64,000 nucleotides of DNA from Streptomyces sp. CB02056. Its GTDB lineage: Bacteria; Actinomycetota; Actinomycetes; Streptomycetales; Streptomycetaceae. The translations under genes and the position numbers were made by a program. Shown in pieces: positions 11,208 to 19,693 of this stretch; the first letter of the stretch is position 1; each line of letters begins with the position of its first letter. The stretch is taken from assembly GCF_001905545.1 (NCBI RefSeq), contig NZ_LIPD01000011.1, positions 63,495 through 127,494 of the forward strand, written 5' to 3'. Under the pieces are notes generated by a model. That model did not search any database, was not told where the DNA came from, and was given only the letters and a program-made list of their open reading frames with translations.

Positions 11208-14200
11208 GTACCGCCAGGACCCTCGTCACCGACACCGTCGCCACCGTCGGCGGCCTCCTGCCGTTCGACCTCCTGGTCCGGATCAAGGAGGGCAAGGAGC
11301 AGACCGGCTCCAAGCCCGCCGACTACCGCCTGTACGCCAAGGGCGACTCGGTACGGGACGCCGCCGAGCGCTCCTGGGGCTACCTGCGCGGAGTGTGGGC
11401 CGCCTACCAGGACGCCCTGGCCCGCGACGGTGCCGACGCCGACCCTGGCGTGCACGCGGTCGGCGTCACCACCGAACGCTGGTTGCTGCCCCTCTTCGAG
11501 CAGCTCGGCTTCGGCGCCCTCACCCCCGTCCCCGCGCCCGGCCTGCCCTCCCACGACGGCGAGAAGGACTTCGAGGTCAGCCACCGCTGGGCGCACGTCC
11601 CCGTCCACCTCACCGGCTGGAACGTCCCCCTCGATACGCGTACCACTGAACTGGCCAAGCAGGCCCCCCAGTCGATGGTGCAGGAGTACCTCAACCGCTC
11701 GGCGGACTCCACCCTCTGGGGCGTCCTCTCCAACGGCTGCCAGCTGCGCCTGCTGCGCGAGTCCGCGTCCCTCACCGGCGCCGCGTTCATCGAGTTCGAC
11801 CTCCAGGCGATTTTCGACGGCGACCGCTCCGACGACTTCGTCCTCCTATGGCGCCTGCTGCACCGCACCCGCTTCGAGCCCCGTGCCGAGGGCGAGCCGG
11901 CCGCGACCTGCCCCCTGGAGAAGTGGCGCACCGAGGCCATCGATAGCGGCACCCGCGCCCTGAAGGAACTCCGCAAGGGCGTCGAGAAGGCCCTGACCGT
12001 GATCGGCACGGGCCTGATCGCCCACCCCGACAACGCCGGCCTACGCGACGCCCTGCGCACCCGCGACAAGAACGTCCGCGACGACCTCCACCCGGCCCTG
12101 CTGCGCCTCGCCTACCGCCTGCTGTTCCTCTTCGTCACCGAGGACCGCGACCTGCTCCTGCACCCCGACGCCACCGAGAAGGCCCGCGAGACGTACGAGA
12201 AGTACTTCTCTACGGCCCGCCTGCGCCGCGTCGCCCGCCGCACCGGCACCCTTCACGGCGACCAGTGGCAGGCGCTGCGGCTGGTCATCGAGGGCCTCGG
12301 TACTCCCGGTGGCCGCCCCGAACTCGGACTCCCGGCGCTGGGCGGCCTGTTCGAGCCCACGGCCACGGACGCGATCCTGGACGGCCTTAGCCTGTCCAAC
12401 CAGTCCCTGTACGAGGCCGTACATGCCCTGTCCGAGGTGTACGACGCCAAGCTGGGCCGCCCCCGCAAGGTCGACTACCGCCACCTCGGTGCCGACGAGC
12501 TCGGCTCGGTGTACGAGTCCCTGCTCGAACTGGAGCCGCGCCTTGGCGAGGGCAACGAGTACGTACTGGCCAAGCTTGACGGCAACGACCGCAAGACCTC
12601 CGGCTCCTACTACACCCCGTCCCCCCTCATCGACTGCCTCCTCGACTCCGCGCTCGACCCGGTCATCGAGCAGGCCGTCCGCTCCGGTACGACGAAGAAG
12701 GAGCGCGAGGACGCGCTGCTCGCCCTGACGGTGTGCGACCCCGCCTGCGGCTCCGGCCACTTCCTGGTCGCCGCCGCCCGCCGTATCGCCCGCGGCCTCG
12801 CCGAGATCCGCACGGACGACCCCGAGCCGAGCGCCGAGGACGTACGGCACGCGCTGCGCGACGTGATCGCGCGGTGCGTATACGGCGTCGACCTCAACAA
12901 GATGGCTGTGGAGCTGGCCAAGGTGTCCCTGTGGATCGAGGCGATGGAGCCGGGTCGGCCGCTCACCTTCCTCGACGCCCACATCAAGCACGGCAACGGG
13001 TTGCTGGGCACGACGCCGAAGTTGCTGGCCGAGGGCCTGCCGGACGACGCGTTCAAGCCGCTGGAGGGCGACGAGCCGAAGCACGTCACCGACCTGAGGA
13101 AGCGCAACGCCGCGGAGCGGACGGCGTGGAAGGTCGCGCTGCGCCACGGGGTGAACCAGGACGCGCTGTTCGCGGAGGAGGAAGTGCTGGCCGAGTCCAA
13201 CGCGGAGTTCGGTGAGAAGGTCTCGGCGATCACGGGCACGAACTCGCAGGAGCTGGAGGACGTCCAGAACCAGGCCAAGGCGTATCGGGAGCTGACCACC
13301 TCCCCGGACTACACCCGGGCACTTGAGCTGGCCGACGCGTGGTGCGCGGCGTTCGTCTGGAAGAAGACGAAGTCGGTGACGCCGCCCGCGCTGACCACGA
13401 GGTCGCTGCTCGCGCTGCACTCCGAGGAGGGTGGCGCGAGCCTGCCGCACGGCACGGTGGAGGAGGTCGTACGGCTGCGGGAGGAGTACCGGTTCTTCCA
13501 CTGGCATCTGGAGTTCCCGGAGGTGTTCCGGGTTCCGGCGAATGCGAAGGCGCCGGGGGTGGACGAGCGGACCGGGTGGAAGGGCGGGTTCAGTTGTGTG
13601 CTGGGGAATCCGCCGTGGGAGCGGGTCAAGCTGCAGGAACAGGAGTTCTTCGCCACCCGTGACGAGAAGATCGCGAACGCCGCGAACAAGGCGGCCCGCG
13701 AGCGCATGATCGACGCGCTGGCCCAGAGCGAGGAGGAGACGGACTGCACGCTGCACACCGAGTTCATCGCCGCGCGCCGCCTCTCCGAGGGCGTCAGCCA
13801 TCTGCTGCGCGACTCGGGCCGCTTTCCGCTGGCCGGACGGGGCGACGTCAACACGTACGCCGTCTTCGCCGAGGCGGCCTCGCTGGGCATCGCGCCGACG
13901 GGCCGGCTGGGCCTGGTCCTGCCGACGGGTATCGCCACCGACGCGACGACGGCGCCGTTCTTCTCGGACCTGGTGCGTACGGCGCGGCTCGCGTCGTTCC
14001 TGGACTTCGAGAACGAGGCGTTCATCCTCAGCCGGGACGTGCACCACTCCGTGCGTTTCTCCCTGTTCACCGTCACCGGCGTCGGCGCGCGCGTCGACGA
14101 GGCGTCCTTCGCCTTCGGCACCCGGTACATGGAGGACCTGGACGGCCGGCGGTTCGCCATGCCCCCGGAGGAGATCCTGCTGGTCAACCCCAACACGGGC

Positions 14201-15364
14201 ACGCTTCCGGTGTTCCGCACCCGGCGGGACGCGGAGATCACCCTCGGGATCTACCGCCGGGTCCCGGTGTTGATGAAGGAGCCGGACGAGAACGGCTGGG
14301 GCGGGACCAACCCGTGGGGTCTGACGTTCATGACCATGTTCCACATGTCCAACGACTCCCACCTGTTCAAGGGCAAGCAGGAACTGGCTGACGAGGGCTG
14401 GCAGTTGACTGGCAACGTCTTCACGCGCATCGGCGAAGAGGGGAAGACGCGCCGCTATCTGCCCCTGTACGAGGCGAAGATGCTCCACCACTTTGACCAC
14501 CGCCTCGGTACGTACGAGGGCCAGACCCAGGCCCAGGCCAACGTCGGCACGCTCCCGCGCGTGACGCCGGAACAACACGACGATCCGGACTTCGCTCCGA
14601 TGCCTCGATACTGGGTGCCGGAGTTCGACTTGGACTCGGGGAAGCGGGACAAGAAGGGCAACCGAATCCTGTGGGCGGGGGTGGAGACGCGGCTGGCTGA
14701 GCGCAAGTGGTGGAAGGGGTGGCTGATGGGGTGGCGGGACGTAGCCCGTTCCACGGACACCCGCACCATGATCGGGACGCCTCTCCCGGCCTTCGGCGTC
14801 GGCCACAAGTTCCCGCTCATGTTCGTGGAAACCGATGCCGCCGCGCTCAGCGGGGTGGTGGCGTCGTTCGCCTTCGACTACGTCGTCCGGCAGAAGGTCG
14901 CCGGTACCTCGATGACCTACGGTTACGTCATGCAGTTCCCGGTGCCGCCACTGGACGCGGTGCTGCCGTTCAGCGCCTCGGGGGAAGAGCGGTTGGCGGA
15001 CTGGCTAACTCCGCGTGTACTGGAACTCTCCTATACCTCGCATGACATGGCCGCCTTCGGCAAGGACCACGGGGACGAAGGAGCTCCTTACCGGTGGGAC
15101 GAGGCGCGCCGCGAACTGCTCCGCGGGGAGCTGGATGCGGCCATGTTCCACGCTTACGGAATCAGCCGAGCGGACGTGGAGTATGTGATGGATGCATTCC
15201 CCACTGTCAAGAAGCGGGACGAGGCCGCCCACGGCGGCGCCTACCGCACCAAGGACCTCATCCTCGACATCTACGACCGTATGGAGGAGGCCCGCGAGAC
15301 CGGCGACGAGTACCGAACCGTACTCGACCCGCCGCCGGGGAAGGGCCCGCGTCACGAAGCCTGA
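11204..15364 (+). CDS. Eco57I-class N6-adenine DNA methyltransferase / type IIG-like protein (DrmMI/PglX-like)
   Basis: 1386 aa from the ATG at 11204, which overlaps the SNF2 stop. Motif X-like SGSYYTP is followed by motif I DPACGSGHFL (near residue 512) and motif IV NPPWE (near residue 802), the arrangement of Eco57I/PglX/DrmMI gamma methyltransferases. About 450 residues precede the methylase core and about 500 follow it, probably for DNA recognition. No PD-(D/E)XK nuclease motif stands out, so it probably modifies host DNA while the helicase proteins act on invading DNA. With the two upstream genes it makes a DISARM class 1-like set (SNF2 helicase, adenine methylase, helicase/DUF1998), but no PLD-family drmC is seen. 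Confidence 0.9.
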   Translation: MSTARTLVTDTVATVGGLLPFDLLVRIKEGKEQTGSKPADYRLYAKGDSVRDAAERSWGYLRGVWAAYQDALARDGADADPGVHAVGVTTERWLLPLFEQLGFGALTPVPAPGLPSHDGEKDFEVSHRWAHVPVHLTGWNVPLDTRTTELAKQAPQSMVQEYLNRSADSTLWGVLSNGCQLRLLRESASLTGAAFIEFDLQAIFDGDRSDDFVLLWRLLHRTRFEPRAEGEPAATCPLEKWRTEAIDSGTRALKELRKGVEKALTVIGTGLIAHPDNAGLRDALRTRDKNVRDDLHPALLRLAYRLLFLFVTEDRDLLLHPDATEKARETYEKYFSTARLRRVARRTGTLHGDQWQALRLVIEGLGTPGGRPELGLPALGGLFEPTATDAILDGLSLSNQSLYEAVHALSEVYDAKLGRPRKVDYRHLGADELGSVYESLLELEPRLGEGNEYVLAKLDGNDRKTSGSYYTPSPLIDCLLDSALDPVIEQAVRSGTTKKEREDALLALTVCDPACGSGHFLVAAARRIARGLAEIRTDDPEPSAEDVRHALRDVIARCVYGVDLNKMAVELAKVSLWIEAMEPGRPLTFLDAHIKHGNGLLGTTPKLLAEGLPDDAFKPLEGDEPKHVTDLRKRNAAERTAWKVALRHGVNQDALFAEEEVLAESNAEFGEKVSAITGTNSQELEDVQNQAKAYRELTTSPDYTRALELADAWCAAFVWKKTKSVTPPALTTRSLLALHSEEGGASLPHGTVEEVVRLREEYRFFHWHLEFPEVFRVPANAKAPGVDERTGWKGGFSCVLGNPPWERVKLQEQEFFATRDEKIANAANKAARERMIDALAQSEEETDCTLHTEFIAARRLSEGVSHLLRDSGRFPLAGRGDVNTYAVFAEAASLGIAPTGRLGLVLPTGIATDATTAPFFSDLVRTARLASFLDFENEAFILSRDVHHSVRFSLFTVTGVGARVDEASFAFGTRYMEDLDGRRFAMPPEEILLVNPNTGTLPVFRTRRDAEITLGIYRRVPVLMKEPDENGWGGTNPWGLTFMTMFHMSNDSHLFKGKQELADEGWQLTGNVFTRIGEEGKTRRYLPLYEAKMLHHFDHRLGTYEGQTQAQANVGTLPRVTPEQHDDPDFAPMPRYWVPEFDLDSGKRDKKGNRILWAGVETRLAERKWWKGWLMGWRDVARSTDTRTMIGTPLPAFGVGHKFPLMFVETDAAALSGVVASFAFDYVVRQKVAGTSMTYGYVMQFPVPPLDAVLPFSASGEERLADWLTPRVLELSYTSHDMAAFGKDHGDEGAPYRWDEARRELLRGELDAAMFHAYGISRADVEYVMDAFPTVKKRDEAAHGGAYRTKDLILDIYDRMEEARETGDEYRTVLDPPPGKGPRHEA

Positions 15365-15388
15365 ATACGGCCACCTCGGGTAGGTCGG

Positions 15389-15991
15389 TCAGAAGCCGTC
15401 CTGCCCGAGGTCCGTGACGAACCCGGCCCACTCGTTCTTGGGCTTCCAGTCCAGCTTCACGCCGATCCGGGCGACGCCGGTGCGCATCTTCGTGAGCCTG
15501 GTGCGGATTACTTTGACGATCTTCTCGGCTGTGTGAATCCGGATATTGATGTCCTTGCGGAGCTCGGAGAAGCCGACTCCCTTGATCTCGATCTGGACCT
15601 GCTCGTTGAAGTCGTCTTCCAGGGAAGTGAAGGCGAGATCGAGATCGGACAGCGCTTGGCGAAGGGTCTTGGCACCGACAGAGTTGGTTCTCGTCCCTTG
15701 ATTGTGGCCGTGCTCCGTGGCGACGACACGTAGCCATCCGCTGCGGGGGTCCTCCTCGGTGGTCACGTACCGGCAGATCTCCAGCAGCTTCTCCAGGATG
15801 GTACGAACCCTGCCTTCCAGGGCACTGCGCGCGGCCTGCTCCGCCCGACAGATCTCCTCCGCGTTCTGGCCGGCGGAGATGCCTCGCTGTTCGGGGATCA
15901 GCTGGACTGTGTGAACGGCGTCGGCTGCGGCGCGCCCAGGATCGGCCTGCATGCTCCGGCGTTCGCCTGGTACAACCAGCCGCACTGCCAA
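15389..15991 (-). CDS. Hypothetical protein, helical
   Basis: 200 aa if the first start is used; a later ATG near 15952 would remove 13 residues. It converges on the methyltransferase, 24 bp stop to stop, and lies just downstream of the integrase gene on the same strand. The sequence is charged and mostly helical (for example EQAARSALEGRVRTILEKLL) with a C-terminal stretch that looks like beta strands (VARIGVKLDWKPKNEWAG). No signal peptide, membrane segment or known motif is visible. It might be cargo or an accessory gene of the integrated element. I do not recognise it. Confidence 0.5.
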   Translation of the reverse strand: MAVRLVVPGERRSMQADPGRAAADAVHTVQLIPEQRGISAGQNAEEICRAEQAARSALEGRVRTILEKLLEICRYVTTEEDPRSGWLRVVATEHGHNQGTRTNSVGAKTLRQALSDLDLAFTSLEDDFNEQVQIEIKGVGFSELRKDINIRIHTAEKIVKVIRTRLTKMRTGVARIGVKLDWKPKNEWAGFVTDLGQDGF

Positions 15992-16012
15992 CTGGTTTGA
16001 AGCTCAGGCGGC

Positions 16013-17254
16013 CTACGCAGCCCGGCACAAGCTCCGAGGGATCCGCTCGCGTCCGGCATCAGCGCGGTCAAGCGCGGCGGCCAGGGCTACGACGGCTTCG
16101 TCGGCGGAGTCCTTGAGTAGGTGGCCGTAGAGGTCGACGGTGATGGCGAGGTTGGAGTGGCGCAGGGTCTTGGAGACGACGGCGAGGGGGATGCCGGCGG
16201 CGATCATGATGCTGGCCGCGGTGTGGCGCAGGTCGTGCAGGCCGATACGAGGCAGGTCGAGTTCGGCGGTGCGTTTGCGGAGTTGCTCGAGGACCCACTG
16301 GGGGCGCAGGGGCTCTCCGTCTGGGCGGGTGAAGACCAGGCCTTCCAATCGGCTGTTGGGATGGGTGGCCATCTGGAGGGCTGCCTGGCGGTGGAGGGCG
16401 GCCATCACTCGGGGAGAGAGGCTGATCCAGGCGCGGCTGGCTTCGGTCTTGGGTTCGCCGAGGTGGATCTTCCCGTTGTTCACGGCGGTTAGGGTCCAGC
16501 GGACGTAGAGCTTGCGGTCCATGAGGTGGACGTCGGACCAGTGCAGGGCGAGGATCTCGCCGCGGCGCATGCCGGTGCCGAGCATGACCTCGAACAGGTC
16601 GGTGAGCCGGTCCGCGTAGTGCTCCGCGTTGTGGCGGAGGAACGCCGCCGCCTGGTCCGGGGTCCAGCAAGTGCGCACCGCGGCACGGGGCTTGGGAGGG
16701 ACGGAGTGCTTGGCCGGGTTGTATCGCAGCCGCCACGTCCGTACCGCGTGGTTCAGGGCGTTGCGGAGCATGGCCACCGCGTGGTGCACGGTGGTGCTCC
16801 CGCGGCCGGCGGCGAGCTGCGCGCCAACCCAGGCATCGATGTGCTTGGGCCGCAGATCGAGCAGCAGCATGCCGCCGAACGCCGGGACCAGGTCGCGCTC
16901 GATGCACGCCCGGTAGCCCGCCCAGGTGTTCGGTGCCAGCGCCGGCCGCTTCGACTCCAGCCACTCGTACAGGAACAGGCCGACGCGCAGCGTCCGGTCC
17001 TCGTACACGCCCCGGCACTCGGCATCCAGCACCCGCGCCATCTCCCGAGCCGCCTCCGCCCGGCTGGCGAACCCGCCCCGCCGCCGAGTCCGACGCTTGC
17101 CGTCCTCCCGCGCCAGATCGACCGCGTACGTCCACCGCCCGTGCGCCGTATCGGCGGCCAGTCGTGGGCACCACGAACCCAACTGCTTCCCGGTGTTGCC
17201 GTCCTTGCACCCACACCTGCGGTACACCCGACCACGCTTGGGACACTGCGCCAT
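16013..17254 (-). CDS. Tyrosine recombinase integrase (integrase 1)
   Basis: 413 aa from an ATG at 17254 with a strong GAGGAGG box just upstream; longer open frames upstream lack support. The N-terminus is Cys-rich (RGRVYRRCGC), followed by a SAM-like core-binding domain and the catalytic domain. The tetrad residues are visible: Arg in GTGMRRGEI (about residue 228), HDLRHT, LRHSN and the nucleophilic Tyr in TVDLYGHL (about residue 374). Its start lies about 700 bp from the tRNA-Pro att copy at 17949 and it reads away from it. It is the likely driver of the left-hand element that carries the methyltransferase/helicase cassette. A relic of a close relative lies at 29640-29838 in the same geometry relative to the second att copy. 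Confidence 0.92.
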   Translation of the reverse strand: MAQCPKRGRVYRRCGCKDGNTGKQLGSWCPRLAADTAHGRWTYAVDLAREDGKRRTRRRGGFASRAEAAREMARVLDAECRGVYEDRTLRVGLFLYEWLESKRPALAPNTWAGYRACIERDLVPAFGGMLLLDLRPKHIDAWVGAQLAAGRGSTTVHHAVAMLRNALNHAVRTWRLRYNPAKHSVPPKPRAAVRTCWTPDQAAAFLRHNAEHYADRLTDLFEVMLGTGMRRGEILALHWSDVHLMDRKLYVRWTLTAVNNGKIHLGEPKTEASRAWISLSPRVMAALHRQAALQMATHPNSRLEGLVFTRPDGEPLRPQWVLEQLRKRTAELDLPRIGLHDLRHTAASIMIAAGIPLAVVSKTLRHSNLAITVDLYGHLLKDSADEAVVALAAALDRADAGRERIPRSLCRAA

Positions 17255-17948
17255 GGGCTCCTCCTCGAACCAAGTGGTGATGGCGTGTCCAGAGTTGCGG
17301 GAGTGGTGGGTGATTCGGCAGAGCGCGCGGGGTGGGGCGTGGAGCGCAGCGAGATCGACCGGCCGGGACACGCGCTGGCGACACGCCGTGAGGGTGATCA
17401 CGCTGTGCGGATGGTGGGTAGGGCTGCTTGATCGCGCGGTATCGGTCTGCAAGGAGTCGCCGCGCGACGAGTGGCTGCGGGCCGGGAGTATACGTCCGCT
17501 GGTCGGCCGTGGGTTGTTGGGCTCGTACAACCCAGAGCACACATGGTGCGGTGGCGGTGGGTCTCGCACGGGTCTTCGGGGTGCGCCACGGCGAGCATCG
17601 AGAATTCTCGTGGGCCTGCCGGGAATGGCGGGCCATGGGATTTCCAATGACTGTTCTCTGGCTGCTCTTCGGCCGGGTCGGATTGATTTTCCTCGACGGC
17701 CATTGGCGTCCTGCCGGGAAATTTCTGTATGGTCCACGGGAACCACTGGATCCGTGGTCGGGGCGCCGCTACCCTTGAGGCATGGACGCCACCCGGACCC
17801 TTCGTCAAGCCCCTGAGCTGGGGACCAGCTGGGGACCACACGTCATGCGCGCCGTCGCACGAGGTGCACGAAGCGCGCTCGTCTGCACACGTACGACGTG
17901 TATGTGAACGCAATTCAGGCAGGAATGGGAAAACCCTTCCTGACTGGT
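17255..17948. other. Integrase 1 upstream/att-proximal region, no gene seen
   Basis: 694 bp without a credible gene. The 80-100 bp next to the integrase start are recognisably similar to the DNA upstream of the integrase relic at 29839 onward, so the two regions share ancestry. This is where the integrase promoter and arm-type binding sites would be expected. The segment 17932-17941 before the tRNA fragment can fold weakly (GGAAxGGG / CCCxTCC). Confidence 0.5.
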
Positions 17949-17982
17949 GGTCAAGGGGTCGCAGGTTCAAATCCTGTCGTCC
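17949..17982 (+). repeat. Attachment site copy 1: tRNA-Pro(GGG) 3' fragment
   Basis: 34 bp identical to 30373-30406. The sequence runs from the 3' side of the anticodon stem through the variable loop and T-arm (GCAGG-TTCAAAT-CCTGT) into the acceptor strand, and 17983-17985 completes the acceptor with CGAC. No D-arm precedes it, and the anticodon loop is damaged (TGGTGG in place of TGGGGG), so this is an att scar and not a working tRNA. It marks the junction between the left and middle elements. Confidence 0.8.
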
Positions 17983-18002
17983 CGACAGTGAAGTCGGTTG
18001 CG

Positions 18003-18036
18003 AGAGCGGGCACTTGGGAAACCGGGTGCCCGCTCT
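18003..18036 (+). terminator. tRNA-associated intrinsic terminator, copy 1
   Basis: A perfect 11-bp stem (AGAGCGGGCAC at 18003-18013 with GTGCCCGCTCT at 18026-18036) closes a 12-base loop, 18 bp past the tRNA 3' end, followed by only a short T run. The copy at 30427-30460 has the same geometry with a compensatory base pair, so the hairpin has been kept by selection. Confidence 0.65.
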
Positions 18037-18193
18037 TGCTGGTTTGCGGGATGAGTTTCTGGTTCCCGTGTGGTCCCCGGGATGGCCGTGGAACTGTGCC
18101 CATTCCTCGCTTCGGTAGTTGCTGTGTGGGGTGTCCATTGATCTCAAGGTGTAGTGCGATACCTCCTCGCTGATCGCTGGAGCAGGGCGGGTG

Positions 18194-18220
18194 GCGCACT
18201 TGACCTTCGGTCAAGTGCGC
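18194..18220. repeat. 12-bp perfect inverted repeat with nearby TCAAGTG repeats
   Basis: GCGCACTTGACC (18194-18205), a 3-base loop, then its exact reverse complement (18209-18220). TCAAGTG recurs at 18231-18237 and a TCAAACTG variant at 18240. It lies between att copy 1 and the 3' end of integrase 2. It could be a terminator for integrase 2 (which reads leftward), or arm-type integrase/excisionase sites. The repeat spacing favours protein binding; the hairpin favours termination. Confidence 0.5.
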
Positions 18221-18364
18221 CGGTCGCGGGTCAAGTGGGTCAAACTGGTTCATGTCGGTCATTTCTAAGGCCTTTCTGGCGCCCACTGCTTGCCGCGGTG
18301 TGACACGGGCAGCATCGGAGTGGCTTGGCAGCGGCTATTTCGAGGCGATGGCAGTTACAGCGTG

Positions 18365-19633
18365 TTACCAGCGGCGGGTGATCTGGCCGTCGCGTTGGAG
18401 CTTCTCGAGGTGATGGGTGAGGGCTTGGCTGGCTTCCAGGATCCGGAGCACGTCGGGGTGGAAGTAGTGCTGGGTGGTGGTGATGAGCCGGTGGCCTGCG
18501 ATTTCCTTGAGGATGTGCGGAAGGATGCTGGTGTCGGCCATCCAGGTCAGGCCGGTGTGGCGCAGGTCGTGGCGGCACAGGTGTTCGTAGTCGAGGTCCC
18601 GGGTGACGTCGTCCCAGTGGGTGGCGTCGCGCAGGACTGCGGTGCTGATGCGACCGCCGCGCGGGCCGGTGTAGAGGCGGGCGTCGGGGTCGCCGCAGGT
18701 GGCCTGCAGTCGGCGGGCGATGAGCGGGCGTAGCGGCTCGATGATCGGGATGAAGCGGGTGATCCGTCCTTTGGTGTGCTTGTCGACCAGACCGCCGGGT
18801 GCGGGGGTGGTCTGTCGGCGGCAGATCAGGAGCCATTTGTCGGTGTTGACGTCGCGGGCCCGAATTCCAGAGACTTCTCCGATGCGGGTGGCGGTGCAAG
18901 CGCTGTGGACGACGACGTCGCCCCAGCCGCGGTAGCGGTTGTACGAGGCTTCGACCAGGGCGTCGGCGAGCTCGGTGAGGGCATCCCAGTCGCGCAGGGC
19001 GAGGGTGCGGGGGTCTCGGAGTTCGTCCTCGGCTTGTTGGAATTCATGTTGCCAACCGGTGATGTGGGTGGGGTTACGTTCGAGGATGCCGTCAACGATG
19101 GCCTGTTCGAAGATGCGGGAGAGCATGGCGAGGGTGTTCTTGATCGTGGAGCGTCTGCAGCGGTCGGCGATCCAGCCGAACACCGCGGCAGTGATGAGAG
19201 CGGTGGTGATTAGGCGGAGGGGGAGGCGCCCGAGCTCGGGTTCGATCCGCAGGTGCCAGCCGGCGAGGTAAGGGACGTGTGTGGTGGTTTCCAGGCCGGT
19301 CAGGATGGCCGAGAGGCGGAGGTTGACGTAGTCGGCCAGTGGCATGGAGGCCAGGGAAGGGAGCACGGGGCTGCCGGTGGCATCGGCTAGGACGGTCAGC
19401 CACTCGGTGACCAGCATCGGGTCGAGCCCATTGTGGACGGCCCCTGCGAGGAAGCTGGCCCAGGCGTGCGTCTGGGCCGGGGTGACCTGGGCGGACGGCA
19501 AGCGGCGGCCGGTATGCGGTGAAGTGCGGTGTTGCGAGCGCCGGGCGCTCGCCGGAGCCGGAAGCCCGGCGGCGGTGATCTCGCTAAACGGATCCAGGGC
19601 GGCTGCTTCCCAAGGGTTTGTTGAAGCATTCAT
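18365..19633 (-). CDS. Tyrosine recombinase integrase (integrase 2)
   Basis: 422 aa from the ATG at 19633; a TTG six codons upstream is possible. Catalytic signatures in order: Arg in ACTATRIGEVSG, a Lys-bearing turn (TKGRITRF), RHDLRHTGLTW, and Tyr in TTTQHYFHPDV. It is a different subfamily from integrase 1: no Cys-rich N-terminus and a longer Ala/Pro-rich leader. It lies 383 bp from att copy 1 and points toward it, the usual place for an integrase beside attL. It is divergent from the fic gene with about 60 bp between likely starts. It is the likely integrase of the middle element, although the relic at the other end shows that a second integrase once took part. Confidence 0.9.
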   Translation of the reverse strand: MNASTNPWEAAALDPFSEITAAGLPAPASARRSQHRTSPHTGRRLPSAQVTPAQTHAWASFLAGAVHNGLDPMLVTEWLTVLADATGSPVLPSLASMPLADYVNLRLSAILTGLETTTHVPYLAGWHLRIEPELGRLPLRLITTALITAAVFGWIADRCRRSTIKNTLAMLSRIFEQAIVDGILERNPTHITGWQHEFQQAEDELRDPRTLALRDWDALTELADALVEASYNRYRGWGDVVVHSACTATRIGEVSGIRARDVNTDKWLLICRRQTTPAPGGLVDKHTKGRITRFIPIIEPLRPLIARRLQATCGDPDARLYTGPRGGRISTAVLRDATHWDDVTRDLDYEHLCRHDLRHTGLTWMADTSILPHILKEIAGHRLITTTQHYFHPDVLRILEASQALTHHLEKLQRDGQITRRW

Positions 19634-19693
19634 GCGCCATGGTTGCGCCAAATCTCCCTTGACCGATTGATGCCGTCATGGTGTCATTGCTTC

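Noticed and set aside
17255-17839. An N-terminal extension of integrase 1 to 608 residues
   Set aside because: The extra 195 residues lack homology or codon bias, and a strong ribosome site precedes the ATG at 17254. The same internal start is conserved in the relic at 29838.
17941-18036. A functional tRNA-Pro gene at either att copy
   Set aside because: Both copies lack the D-arm and the 5' acceptor strand; the first also has a damaged anticodon loop.
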